This document shows, piece after piece, positions 9,207 through 17,605 of a DNA stretch of 64,000 bases. Position numbers and translations under genes: made by a program. The DNA comes from Serinibacter salmoneus. Lineage in GTDB: Bacteria > Actinomycetota > Actinomycetes > Actinomycetales > Beutenbergiaceae. The notes under the pieces were generated by a model. It worked only from the letters and a program-made list of their open reading frames with translations, was not told the DNA's origin and did no database searches. Location of the stretch: positions 1,370,973-1,434,972 of the forward strand of contig NZ_PDJD01000001.1 of assembly GCF_002563925.1 (NCBI RefSeq), read 5' to 3'. Each line of letters begins with the position of its first letter. Position 1 is the first letter of the stretch.

Positions 9207-10366
9207 GCCGTGCCGGCCGGCAGCCGAACGGCCCACCGGCCGGCCGCCGCCGCCGCGAGGAACGGCGTCGCATCCTCGGCGAGGCCCCGACCCATCGTGG
9301 ACAGTCGCACCGGCACCTCGGCGAGCGCAGCATCCAGGCCCGCCAGCGGCACCTCGATGAGGCGGTGGCCCGCCGTCGAGCCGTCCACGAGCTCCCGGGC
9401 GGCGGTCGCCACCTCGGCCTCGATCTCGGAGTCCCACCCGGTCACTTCCTCACCCTGGGCCACCGGCACGACGACGTCGCTCGCCACCAGCGCCACCCGC
9501 CCGTAGGCGGTGGTCGAGTGGTGGGAGAGCCCCTGGTGCCGCCCACGGGCATCGGCCCGGGAGACCCGCAGCGAGGCGACACCCCGCCCGCCGAGCACCC
9601 CGGCGGCGTTCAGGGCCTCCCCGGCCGCCACGCCGGAGAACCCCCACCGGGTGCCGGTGCCGAGATTCCCCGGCCCCTGCGCCACGATCACCGCGTCCAC
9701 GCCGAGCACGTGGCGCGCCGCCAGCAGCCCGGAGTGCACGGTGACGGCCTCCACGTCGCCCCCGAACGCCTGGCCGACCGTGATCGAGGCCTCCAGCCAG
9801 TTCGCCTCGCGCAGTTGCGCCAGGGAGCGGGAGAACCAGGCCGGCAACGCTCCGCCGTCGGCCATGAGGTACGCGACGTGCGGCATGGGGGACCCCACCG
9901 CGGCAGCCTCCGCGCGCATCCCGGCGAGGATCGCCGGCACGGCGGAGTGCAGGTCGGCCACGACGACCGGCATCCCGCCCAGGTCGTCGGCCTCCGCGAG
10001 GATGCCGTGGGCGGGGGAGTCCTGCTCGTCCACGCCGAGCACCATGGGCTGCAGGGGCGTGTACCGGGCCTTCACCAGGTGGCCGGGGCCGGGTTCGGGG
10101 TCCGCGGGCAGCGCGTCGGGCAGCGCCGCCACCATGGCGTACCCGCCGGTGCCCAGGCCCCGGGCGAGGGCGTTGCAGGTGAGGGAGACCCGGTCACCCA
10201 CTCCCGGTGTGCCCACCAGCGCGGGGTAGGCCAGCGCCATCACCCGGGCGCCCGCCGCCACGGACGCGGGCTCGCTCGGCCCCGCCGTGATGCGCACCTC
10301 GAGCTCCACCGCACCGGGCCAGGTGCCCCGCACGTTCTCCACCACGCCGTCGCGCCAGATGATCAT
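9203..10366 (-). CDS. DUF3866 family protein
   Basis: 387 residues. Recognised from the DUF3866 pattern: N-terminal WRDGVVENVRG, the region LTCNALARGLGTGGYAMV, the central VIVAQGPGNLGTGTRWGFSG and the late segment RHQGLSHHSTTAYGRVAL. Found mainly in actinobacteria and Firmicutes; the function is not known. The ATG at 10366 gives the family N-terminus; the frame stays open upstream across pafB antisense but with no homology. Divergent from pafB, with 33 bp between start codons. Confidence 0.85.
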   Translation of the reverse strand: MIIWRDGVVENVRGTWPGAVELEVRITAGPSEPASVAAGARVMALAYPALVGTPGVGDRVSLTCNALARGLGTGGYAMVAALPDALPADPEPGPGHLVKARYTPLQPMVLGVDEQDSPAHGILAEADDLGGMPVVVADLHSAVPAILAGMRAEAAAVGSPMPHVAYLMADGGALPAWFSRSLAQLREANWLEASITVGQAFGGDVEAVTVHSGLLAARHVLGVDAVIVAQGPGNLGTGTRWGFSGVAAGEALNAAGVLGGRGVASLRVSRADARGRHQGLSHHSTTAYGRVALVASDVVVPVAQGEEVTGWDSEIEAEVATAARELVDGSTAGHRLIEVPLAGLDAALAEVPVRLSTMGRGLAEDATPFLAAAAAGRWAVRLPAGTA

Positions 10367-10386
10367 GCGTCCATCATGCCGCGCAC

Positions 10387-10392
10387 TAGGGT
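10387..10392 (+). promoter_or_regulatory. -10 hexamer TAGGGT before pafB
   Basis: TAGGGT sits 7 nt before the pafB ATG, consistent with a leaderless transcript for the pafBC operon. Confidence 0.5.
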
Positions 10393-10399
10393 GGAGACG

Positions 10400-11428
10400 A
10401 TGAGCACCGTGGCCCCTGCGGAACGCGCCATGAACCTGGTGATCGCCCTGACGCACACCCCGCACCGGATGACCCGCGCGGAGATCCGGTCGCGGGTCAA
10501 CGGCTATGCCGACGCGCCGAACGACGACGCGTTCGAGCGGATGTTCGAGCGGGACAAGGACATGCTGCGCGACCTCGGCATCCCGGTGGTGACCCTGGTG
10601 AACCAGGCGCACGGGGACGACGTCGGCTACCGCATCGACACCGAGCACTACCGCCTCCCCGCGATCGACCTGACGCCGGAGGAGATCGGCGTGCTCAGCG
10701 CCGCCGCGCAGGTGTGGCAGGGCGCGCACCTGGACCCGGTGGCACGCCGCGCCGTGACCAAGCTGCGCGCCATCTCACCCGCCGCCGCCGACGACGTGGG
10801 CGCCCGGTTGCGGGTACCGCCGCCGGAGGCGACGTTCGAGCCGCTGGTGCGCGCCGCGACCACCCGCGCCCGGGTGAGCTTCCGCTACCGGGCCGCCTCG
10901 AGTTCGGCGCGCGGCAGTATCACCCCTGCCCGACGGCGCGTGGAGCCCTGGCGCCTGGTGGCCCGTGACGGCGCCTGGTACCTGCAGGCGTGGGACCTGG
11001 ACCGCGAGGCCGAGCGGCTCTTCCGGCTCTCCCGGATCGCCGGGTCGGTCTCGGTCGCCGAGGCGGACAGTGCCACCCAACCGGTGCCAGCGGATCTGCG
11101 CCGCGAGGGTGCGCCGCCGCGGCGCTGCGTGCTGGCGGTGCGCCCGGACCGCGCGGCCGCGCTCCGGCTGCGGGCGGTGGTCGAGGGGCCCGAGGAACAA
11201 GCCCCCGAGGACGCTGCCAGTGAACCCGTGCCCGAGGGCTACGAGCGGGTGGTGGTGCTCGAGAGCGACCTGGAGGCCCTGGCGGGCATGATCGCCGGGT
11301 ACACCGCCGATGTGCTCGTGCTGGCCCCCGCCGACCTGCGCGCGGGCGTCATCGCCCGGCTGCGGGCCGCGGCGGCCCTCGCTGCACAGCCCGCCCCGAA
11401 CCGACAGGAGGCAGACGCCGATGCCTGA
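10400..11428 (+). CDS. pafB: PafB, WYL-domain transcriptional regulator
   Basis: In mycobacteria PafB and PafC act together as the LexA/RecA-independent activator of the DNA-damage response; the WYL domain is the sensor. This 342-residue protein has the winged-helix N-terminus (MNLVIALTHTPHRMTRAEIR, FERMFERDKDMLRDLGIPV) and a central WYL domain whose core reads VSFRYR, then WRLVARDGAWYLQAWDLDR and FRLSRI. A C-terminal WCX-like domain follows. Eight-base overlap with pafC. No proteasome genes (pafA, prcBA, dop, mpa) are visible, so the pair is uncoupled from them here. Confidence 0.94.
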   Translation: MSTVAPAERAMNLVIALTHTPHRMTRAEIRSRVNGYADAPNDDAFERMFERDKDMLRDLGIPVVTLVNQAHGDDVGYRIDTEHYRLPAIDLTPEEIGVLSAAAQVWQGAHLDPVARRAVTKLRAISPAAADDVGARLRVPPPEATFEPLVRAATTRARVSFRYRAASSSARGSITPARRRVEPWRLVARDGAWYLQAWDLDREAERLFRLSRIAGSVSVAEADSATQPVPADLRREGAPPRRCVLAVRPDRAAALRLRAVVEGPEEQAPEDAASEPVPEGYERVVVLESDLEALAGMIAGYTADVLVLAPADLRAGVIARLRAAAALAAQPAPNRQEADADA

Positions 11429-12389
11429 GTCGACCTCGGAACGCCTCGCCCGCCTCCTGGCGCTGGTGACCTACCTCTCCGACCACGACGACGTGCCCGT
11501 GGCCGAGCTCGCGGAGCACTTCGCGGTCAGCCGGGCGCAGATCCTGCGTGACATCGACACCCTGTGGGTCTCCGGCACCCCCGGCTACCAGCCGGACGAC
11601 CTGCTGGACTTCTCCTCCGACGCCTACGACGCGCAGCGCATCGCCCTGACCAACGCCCGCGGCATGGACCGGCCGCTGCGGCTCGGCACCACGGAGGCGG
11701 TCTCGCTCGTGGTCGCGCTGCGCGCCATGCAGTCCCTCCCGGGCGTGGCCGACACCCCGGCGCTGAGCACGGCGCTCGCCAAGCTCACCGCCGCGGTCGG
11801 CGACGCCGCCGCCGGCGCCGAGAAGGTCAGCCTGGAGCCCCGCACCGAACCGCTCGCGCAGCGCGTGGCCGAGCACGCCGCGATCGTGCGCGAGGCGATG
11901 CGCACCGGCACCCGGCTGCGGCTCACATACGTGTCCGCGGCCGATGAGACCACCACGCGCCTGGTGGACCCGCTCGAACTCACCAGCGACGGGGACTACT
12001 CCTACCTGCGGGCATGGTGCCTGCGCGCCGATGCGGTGCGGCACTTCCGCCTCGACCGCTTCCTCGACCTCCTGCCCGACGGCGCCGCGCAGCCCCACCC
12101 GGAGGCCGGCGAGGTGGGCACGTCCCTGCGGCCGCAGGACGCCGCGCTGCGCGTGACGCTGACGCTCACCCCGCGCAGCCGCTGGGTCGCCGAACGCTAC
12201 GGCGGCACCGTCACGGCGGAGGGGGAGACGCTCGAGGTCGAGCTCGACGTCGCCAGCACCGCCTGGCTCACCCAGCTCGTGCTGGATCTCGGCGCGGACG
12301 TGCTGGGCCTGCAGCCCGATACGCTGGCCCGCGACATCGCCGCACGCGCCACCCGGGCCCTCGCGGCATACGAGGAGGAGGTGGCGTAG
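11421..12389 (+). CDS. pafC: PafC, WYL-domain transcriptional regulator
   Basis: Partner of PafB in the DNA-damage regulator. The 322-residue protein begins with the HTH segment LARLLALVTYLSDHDDVPVA and SRAQILRDIDTLWV, then a WYL domain with LRLTYVSA, PLELTSDGDYSYLRAWC and VRHFRLDRFLDL, and ends with the WCX-type domain. The ATG lies 8 bp inside the end of pafB with AGGAGG upstream. The stop TAG shares bases with the GTG of the next gene. Confidence 0.94.
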   Translation: MPESTSERLARLLALVTYLSDHDDVPVAELAEHFAVSRAQILRDIDTLWVSGTPGYQPDDLLDFSSDAYDAQRIALTNARGMDRPLRLGTTEAVSLVVALRAMQSLPGVADTPALSTALAKLTAAVGDAAAGAEKVSLEPRTEPLAQRVAEHAAIVREAMRTGTRLRLTYVSAADETTTRLVDPLELTSDGDYSYLRAWCLRADAVRHFRLDRFLDLLPDGAAQPHPEAGEVGTSLRPQDAALRVTLTLTPRSRWVAERYGGTVTAEGETLEVELDVASTAWLTQLVLDLGADVLGLQPDTLARDIAARATRALAAYEEEVA

Positions 12390-12721
12390 TGCCCTGGTGG
12401 TTGGTGTGGGTGCTCCTGGTGCTCGCCGCCCTCGCGTTCCTGATCTGGATCGGGCTGCGCCTGTACCGCCAGGTCCGCGCGCTGCTCGCGGAACTGCGGC
12501 GCGCCGAGGCCGTGGTGAACGAGCTGCAGGAGCGGATCGCCGACCTCGAGGAGGCCGCCGCCACCGCCGGCGCCATCGAGGCCGAACTGACCCTCAGCCC
12601 AGAGCGGCGCGCCGAGTTGCACGAGACCCGCGCGGCCGTGCGCGCCACCCGCGAGGCCCGCCGTCGGGACCGCTACGAGCGTGCCAGCGCGAGCTGGGAC
12701 GAGGTCACCGGCCCCCAGTGA
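12389..12721 (+). CDS. Small single-pass membrane protein with coiled coil
   Basis: 110 residues: one N-terminal membrane helix (WLVWVLLVLAALAFLIWIGL) followed by a long charged, probably coiled-coil segment (LLAELRRAEAVVNELQERI, DLEEAAA) and a basic tail. It occupies the place where many actinobacteria have tatA after pafC, but it lacks the TatA Phe-Gly hinge and no tatC follows, so I do not call it TatA. GTG start overlaps the pafC stop (TAGTG). Topology suggests an assembly or scaffold role at the membrane; no function can be assigned. Confidence 0.7.
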   Translation: MPWWLVWVLLVLAALAFLIWIGLRLYRQVRALLAELRRAEAVVNELQERIADLEEAAATAGAIEAELTLSPERRAELHETRAAVRATREARRRDRYERASASWDEVTGPQ

Positions 12722-12728
12722 GGGTTCA

Positions 12729-13688
12729 GTGAGCGCCAGCACCCTGGGCGTCCTGGTCAATCCCGCGGCCGGCCGGGGACGCGCCCGACACTTAGGCCCA
12801 CGGGTCATCCAGGTGCTGCGCGCGGCGGGGCACGAGGTGACCGATCTGACCGCACCGGACCCGGCCACGGCCCGCGCCCTGGCGCGCGAGTTCGTGGCGC
12901 AGCCCGGGCCGCGGGTGCTCGTGGCCGTGGGCGGCGACGGCGTGGCGAACCTCGCGCTGAACGCGATCCTCGTGCACGGTCCCCACACGGCGCTGGCGCT
13001 GGTCGCGGCCGGGACGGGCAACGACGCCGCCCGCGGGTTGGGGCAACCGGTGCGCGGGCAGGAGGTGCTGGACCGCCTGGTGGCCGCACTGGCGCGCGAT
13101 CCGCGGCGGCTGGATGCCGTGCTCGTCTCGCCCGGACTCACGGGCACCTCCCGCGGCCGGTACCTGCTGAGCGCGGCGGTCGCGGGTTTCGACGCGGCGG
13201 TCGCGGGGCGCACCAATCGGATCGCCTGGCCCCGGGGTACCGCGCGGTACGTGCTCGGGGTGCTGGCCGAGTTGGTGGGCTTCCGTGGCTACGCCGTGCG
13301 GGTGGAGGTCGTCGACGGTGCGGGCCAGAGCATCGATCTCGGCCTGTGCGGCACGCTGGCCACGGTCGCGAACACCGCGTGGATCGGCGGCGGGATGCGC
13401 ATCGCTCCCGGGGCGGACCCCACCGACGGCGTGCTCGAGGTGGTCACCGCCGTCACCGTGCCGCGGCGCACCCTGCTGCGGGTCTTCCCCCGGGTGTTCG
13501 CCGGCACCCACGTGGAGCATCCCGTGGTCACGGTGACCCGGGGCCGCGAGGTGGTGCTGCGCGAGGACGCCGCCGCCCGCGCCGCGGGCCTCGCGCCCGC
13601 TCCGCACCTGCACGGCGACGGGGAGCCGTTCGGCACGCTGCCGATGCGGCTGCGGGTGGTGCCCGGCGCGGTCGCCGTCCACACCTGA
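12729..13688 (+). CDS. Diacylglycerol/sphingosine-type lipid kinase
   Basis: DAGK catalytic-domain family, 319 residues. The N-terminal motif GVLVNPAAGRGRA and the nucleotide loop VLVAVGGDGVANLALN (family GGDGT) are clear, followed by VAAGTGNDAARGLG. The C-terminal domain carries GGGMRIAPGADPTDGVLEVV and the final HLHGDGEPFGTLP, both typical of DgkB/YegS-like enzymes. Likely phosphorylates a lipid, possibly diacylglycerol, at the membrane. The GTG is 8 bp after the previous stop; same operon as pafBC and probably helY. Confidence 0.88.
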   Translation: MSASTLGVLVNPAAGRGRARHLGPRVIQVLRAAGHEVTDLTAPDPATARALAREFVAQPGPRVLVAVGGDGVANLALNAILVHGPHTALALVAAGTGNDAARGLGQPVRGQEVLDRLVAALARDPRRLDAVLVSPGLTGTSRGRYLLSAAVAGFDAAVAGRTNRIAWPRGTARYVLGVLAELVGFRGYAVRVEVVDGAGQSIDLGLCGTLATVANTAWIGGGMRIAPGADPTDGVLEVVTAVTVPRRTLLRVFPRVFAGTHVEHPVVTVTRGREVVLREDAAARAAGLAPAPHLHGDGEPFGTLPMRLRVVPGAVAVHT

Positions 13689-13716
13689 CCGGGCCGCCGA
13701 GGGTGAGAGGGCCGCC

Positions 13717-13722
13717 TAGGGT
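13717..13722 (+). promoter_or_regulatory. -10 hexamer TAGGGT before helY
   Basis: TAGGGT, 6 nt spacer, then the helY ATG; leaderless layout. Confidence 0.5.
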
Positions 13723-13728
13723 GGAGCC

Positions 13729-16569
13729 ATGAGTTCACCCGCCGAGCGGTTCGCGGCAGCCCAGCAACGCGCACGAGCGACCCGGGCGATGGGGGCGTTG
13801 GCCGGGGAGCTCGATGCCTTCACCGACCGCCTCGACTTCGCCCTGGACGACTTCCAGCGCACGGCGTGCGAGCACCTGTCCACCGGGGTGGACGTGCTCG
13901 TGGCCGCCCCCACCGGCGCCGGGAAGACGGTCGTGGGGGAGTACGCCGTCCACCTGGGCCTGGCCACCGGCCGCAAGACGTTCTACACCACCCCGATCAA
14001 GGCGCTCTCGAACCAGAAGTACCTCGACCTCGCCCGCGCGCACGGCAACGAGCACGTGGGGCTGCTGACCGGTGACGTGAGCATCAACGCCGACGCGGAC
14101 GTGGTGGTCATGACCACCGAGGTGCTGCGCAACATGATCTACGCCGCCTCACCGGCGCTGGAGAACCTCGGCTACGTGGTGATGGACGAGGTGCACTACC
14201 TCGCCGATTCCTTCCGGGGACCCGTGTGGGAGGAGGTCATCCTGCTGCTGGGCGAGACTGTACGCCTGGTCTCGCTCTCGGCGACCGTGTCCAACGCCGA
14301 GGAGTTCGGCCAATGGCTGCGCGAGGTGCGCGGCGCCACCGAGGTGGTCCTCTCCGAGCACCGGCCGGTGCCGCTGTGGCAGCACATGATGGTGCGCCAC
14401 GAGGTGCTGGACCTCTACACCGCCCGGGTGGACCCTACCAACCCCGGCACCGACCCGCCGGTGAACCCGGACCTGCTGGAGGCGGTGCGGCGCGCGGAGC
14501 ACTCCAGCGAGGACCCCCGCCGCGGGGGCGGCCGGGACCACGGCCGAGGGGGTGGCCGCAAGGGCCGCGATCGCCGCGGCGGCCGGTTCGCTGGCAACGC
14601 CCCGCGTGGTGGTCGGCGCGCGGGGGTGCGCCCACCGCGCCGGGACGTGGTGGTCTCCCGGCTGGACGCGGCCGGGCTGCTGCCCGCGATCATGTTCGTC
14701 TTCTCCCGCAAGGGCTGTGACGCCGCCGTGGACCAGGTGATCGCCTCCGGCATCGCCCTGACCACCCAGGCCGAGCGGCGGGAGATCACGGCCGTCCTCG
14801 CGGGATTCGAGCAGCGCATCCCGGCCGAGGACGCCGACGCGGTGGGCTGGCCGGCCTTCGAGGGCGCCTGCCTGCGCGGCGTCGCCGCGCACCACGCCGG
14901 GCTGCTGCCGGTGTTCAAGGAGGCCGTCGAGGCGTTGTTCGCCCGGGGGCTGGTCAAGGTCGTCTTCGCCACCGAGACCCTCGCGCTCGGGATCAACATG
15001 CCGGCGCGCTCGGTGGTGCTGGAGCGCCTGGACAAGTGGGACGGCAAGGAGCACGCCCCGGTCACGCCGGGGGAGTACACCCAGCTCACCGGCCGCGCGG
15101 GGCGGCGCGGCATCGACGTGGAGGGCCACGCCGTCGTCCTGTACGCCTCCGGGGTGGACCCCAAGGCGGTGGCGGGCCTGGCCTCCCGCCGCACCTACCC
15201 GCTGCGGTCCAGTTTCCACCCCACGTACAACATGGCCGTCAACCTGCTCTCCCGCGCCGATCAGGAGCAGGTGCGCGACCTGTTGGAGCAATCCTTCGCC
15301 CAGTTCCAGGCCGACCGCGGCGTGGTGCACCTGGCCCGGCAGTCGCGCAGCCAGGCCGAGGCGCTGGCCGGATACCGCGAGGCGATGGCGTGCGAACGCG
15401 GCGACATCGCGGGCTACCTCGCGCTGCGGGAGCGGGTCACCACCCTGGAGGCCGCGGAGCAGCGCGAGGCCTCCCGGGAGGGCCGCAAGGCCGCCACCCG
15501 GGACATCGCCTCGCTGCGCCCCGGCATGGTGGTGGACCTCTCCGGTGGCCGTGGCTCGCAGTGGGCCGTGGTGGTCTCCATGCCCGATCAGGGGCGTTCC
15601 GGGCCGATCATCCAGGTGCTCACCCTGGAACGTCAGGTGCGCACCGTGACGGTGGCGGACGTGCCGCGGGGCTTGGCCCCGCACGGGCGGGTGAAGGTGC
15701 CGAAGGACTTCACCACGCGCGATGCCCGCTCCCGGCGTGACCTCGCCTCCAGCCTGCGCAACGCCGTCGCGGCCGGGGTCCCCTCCCGGGAGAGCGATGT
15801 GCTGCGCCGCGGCAACGAGGACCTCGCCGCCGCCCGCGCGGCCGTGCGCGAGCACCCGTGCCACGGCTGCCCCGACCGGGGCGAGCACCTGCGCTGGGCG
15901 GTGCGCGCCCAGGGGCTGCAGGCCGACCACGAGAAACTCCTCGCCCGGATCGATGCCCGCACCGCCTCCATCGCGCGGGACTTCGACAAGGTGTGCGAGG
16001 TGCTGACCACGCTGGGGTACCTGCGCCCCGCGGAGGAGTCCACCCCCGAGACCCGCGTGACGGACTCGGGGCGGTGGCTGCGCCGCCTGTACGCCGAGCG
16101 GGACCTCACCCTGGCGGAGTGCCTGCGCTCCGGGGCCTGGGAGGGCCTCTCACCCGCGGAGCTCGCCGCGGCGCTGACTTGCATCGTGTACTCCACCCGC
16201 GGCGAGGAGGACAACCCCTCCGCGATCCCTGCCGGCATCCCGCCGCGGCTGGAGGCGGCGCTGGCCACGACGGCGCGGATCGCCGTGGACATCGAACTCG
16301 CCGAGAAGCAGGCGGGCCTCGTGCCCACCAGCGGGATCGATACCGGCCTGGTGCGCATCATGCACACCTGGGCCAGCGGCGCGAGCCTCGCCACCACCCT
16401 GGGTGGCACCGACATCGCCGCCGGGGACCTGGTGCGCTGGTGCAAGCAGGTGCTGGACGTGCTGGACCAGGTGCGCATCGCCGCCCCCGATGCTGCGCTG
16501 CGCTCACGCGCGGAGCACGCCGTGGGCGCCGTGCGACGCGGCGTGGTGGCGGGCGAGGTGACCGCATGA
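13729..16569 (+). CDS. helY: DEAD/DEAH-box RNA helicase HelY (Ski2/Mtr4-like)
   Basis: 946-residue superfamily 2 helicase. Motif I APTGAGKT (about residue 60), motif Ia TPIKALSNQKY, motif II DEVH in VMDEVHYLAD, motif III SATVSN, motif IV FVFSRKGCD and motif VI QLTGRAGRRG are all present. The C-terminal third holds the Ski2-like helical/DSHCT region (LRSGAWEGLSPAELAAALTCIVY). Unusual is an insert between the two helicase domains, about residues 265-305, rich in Arg and Gly (GGGRDHGRGGGRKG). Likely acts in RNA turnover. It follows pafBC as in other actinobacteria but without tatAC between. Confidence 0.95.
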   Translation: MSSPAERFAAAQQRARATRAMGALAGELDAFTDRLDFALDDFQRTACEHLSTGVDVLVAAPTGAGKTVVGEYAVHLGLATGRKTFYTTPIKALSNQKYLDLARAHGNEHVGLLTGDVSINADADVVVMTTEVLRNMIYAASPALENLGYVVMDEVHYLADSFRGPVWEEVILLLGETVRLVSLSATVSNAEEFGQWLREVRGATEVVLSEHRPVPLWQHMMVRHEVLDLYTARVDPTNPGTDPPVNPDLLEAVRRAEHSSEDPRRGGGRDHGRGGGRKGRDRRGGRFAGNAPRGGRRAGVRPPRRDVVVSRLDAAGLLPAIMFVFSRKGCDAAVDQVIASGIALTTQAERREITAVLAGFEQRIPAEDADAVGWPAFEGACLRGVAAHHAGLLPVFKEAVEALFARGLVKVVFATETLALGINMPARSVVLERLDKWDGKEHAPVTPGEYTQLTGRAGRRGIDVEGHAVVLYASGVDPKAVAGLASRRTYPLRSSFHPTYNMAVNLLSRADQEQVRDLLEQSFAQFQADRGVVHLARQSRSQAEALAGYREAMACERGDIAGYLALRERVTTLEAAEQREASREGRKAATRDIASLRPGMVVDLSGGRGSQWAVVVSMPDQGRSGPIIQVLTLERQVRTVTVADVPRGLAPHGRVKVPKDFTTRDARSRRDLASSLRNAVAAGVPSRESDVLRRGNEDLAAARAAVREHPCHGCPDRGEHLRWAVRAQGLQADHEKLLARIDARTASIARDFDKVCEVLTTLGYLRPAEESTPETRVTDSGRWLRRLYAERDLTLAECLRSGAWEGLSPAELAAALTCIVYSTRGEEDNPSAIPAGIPPRLEAALATTARIAVDIELAEKQAGLVPTSGIDTGLVRIMHTWASGASLATTLGGTDIAAGDLVRWCKQVLDVLDQVRIAAPDAALRSRAEHAVGAVRRGVVAGEVTA

Positions 16570-17306
16570 AGGGCGCGACGCCCATGCAGGCAGTGCTCTA
16601 CCGCGGCGGCACGGTCTACAGCGAACGGGACCTGTTCGCCACCGCCCTGCTGACCGCGGGCGAGACGATCGCGTGGCTCGGGGACGAGGAGGCGGCCAGG
16701 CCCCGCGAACGGGAGGCGCAGCACGTCGTCGAACTCGGCGGTGACCTGCTGGCCCCCGCGTTCGTCGACCCGATCGGTGACCCCGGCTTCCCGCTCGCTC
16801 CGAGCGGCCGCCACGCCGATGCGGCCGCGCTGCGCGCCCCGCAGTCCTGGCCGGCGGGCGCCGTCGCCCTGGTGGATCCCGTGCGACTGCTCACCGAGGG
16901 TGCCGACGACCTCGACCTCGGCGCGGTCTCCGGGTCGGGTGTGCCCCTCGCGCTGGGATCGGCCGATCCGAGCGTGACGCCCTGGCGCACGGTGGCGGCG
17001 GCGCTGCGCCTGGGACTCTCGGCGCGGGCCGCGTTCCGCGCCCACACCCGGGGCGGCTGGCGGGCGAGCACCGCCCCGGACGCCATGATCCGGGGCGTGT
17101 TGGCGCCCGGATCACCCGCGTCCCTCACGCGGTGGCGGTCCACGGAACTGGGTATCCAGGTGGCCGACGCCGCCCGCTCGAGCTGGAGCGTGGACGCCCG
17201 CGCAGGCATGGTCCCGCTCCCGGTGCTGCCCGCGTGGGATGCGCCCGTGGACGCGGGGTGGCCGGAGGGGGTCCCCCTCGACGCTGCGGGTCCGTCCTCG
17301 ATCTAG
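16566..17306 (+). CDS. Amidohydrolase-like protein lacking the catalytic core
   Basis: 246 residues, coupled to helY by ATGA. The N-terminus matches the start of YtcJ-type amidohydrolases (LYRGGTVYSERDLFATALL, ELGGDLLAPAFVD), and the C-terminus matches their end (GVPLALGSADPSVTPWRTV, LSARAAFRAHTRGGWRA, GVLAPGSPASLTRW). The metal-binding HxH that should follow PAFVD reads DPIGD, and the roughly 250 residues of barrel with the other metal ligands are missing. A real family member would be about 500 residues. The frame is intact and the codon use is like its neighbours, so it is either a recent in-frame deletion or a maintained non-catalytic protein. Confidence 0.7.
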   Translation: MKGATPMQAVLYRGGTVYSERDLFATALLTAGETIAWLGDEEAARPREREAQHVVELGGDLLAPAFVDPIGDPGFPLAPSGRHADAAALRAPQSWPAGAVALVDPVRLLTEGADDLDLGAVSGSGVPLALGSADPSVTPWRTVAAALRLGLSARAAFRAHTRGGWRASTAPDAMIRGVLAPGSPASLTRWRSTELGIQVADAARSSWSVDARAGMVPLPVLPAWDAPVDAGWPEGVPLDAAGPSSI

Positions 17307-17605
17307 ATGACCGCGGCCCTCGTGTCGCGGCGACACGCCGGACGAGGCAGGATTCGACCGGATTTCTTCTGTGCCGCTGACCTGCGCCTACGGCCCTGGC
17401 CTGCGCCGTCACCCGCTTGACATCACGATCGGATCACGAAAGTCTCGTCCTCGCGCCACTGAGCTTCGAGCCCGGGGTGCGAGGACGCACCCAGGGGGTG
17501 CTCGGTTCCCGGTCGCGTGGGCATTAGAAAACGCGTGACGCACCGCGTCCGCGGTCCGAAGTCCATGCGACCGGGGAGCCGTATCCGCCACCGTATCCTC
17601 GAGGG
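17307..17605 (+). other. Intergenic region, 299 bp, no gene seen
   Basis: Contains a short hairpin just after the upstream stop (CGTGTCG-CGG-CGACACG, 17321-17337) that may end transcription, but no T tract follows. A TTGACA lies at 17417-17422 without a convincing -10 partner. The lnt -10 hexamer is at the right end. I see no coding sequence with family resemblance. Confidence 0.5.
17594..17599 (+). promoter_or_regulatory. -10 hexamer TATCCT before lnt
   Basis: TATCCT, then 6 nt, then the GTG start of lnt; leaderless layout. Confidence 0.5.

Noticed and set aside
12389-12721. TatA
   Set aside because: Topology and position fit, but the Phe-Gly hinge and amphipathic helix pattern are missing and no tatC follows.
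14149-15930. Long open frame antisense to helY
   Set aside because: No family resemblance and low-complexity His/Gly/Arg composition; a product of high GC in the third codon position.
17417-17445. TTGACA promoter in the gap before lnt
   Set aside because: Only the -35 fits; 17 nt downstream there is no acceptable -10, and a better -10 lies next to the lnt start.
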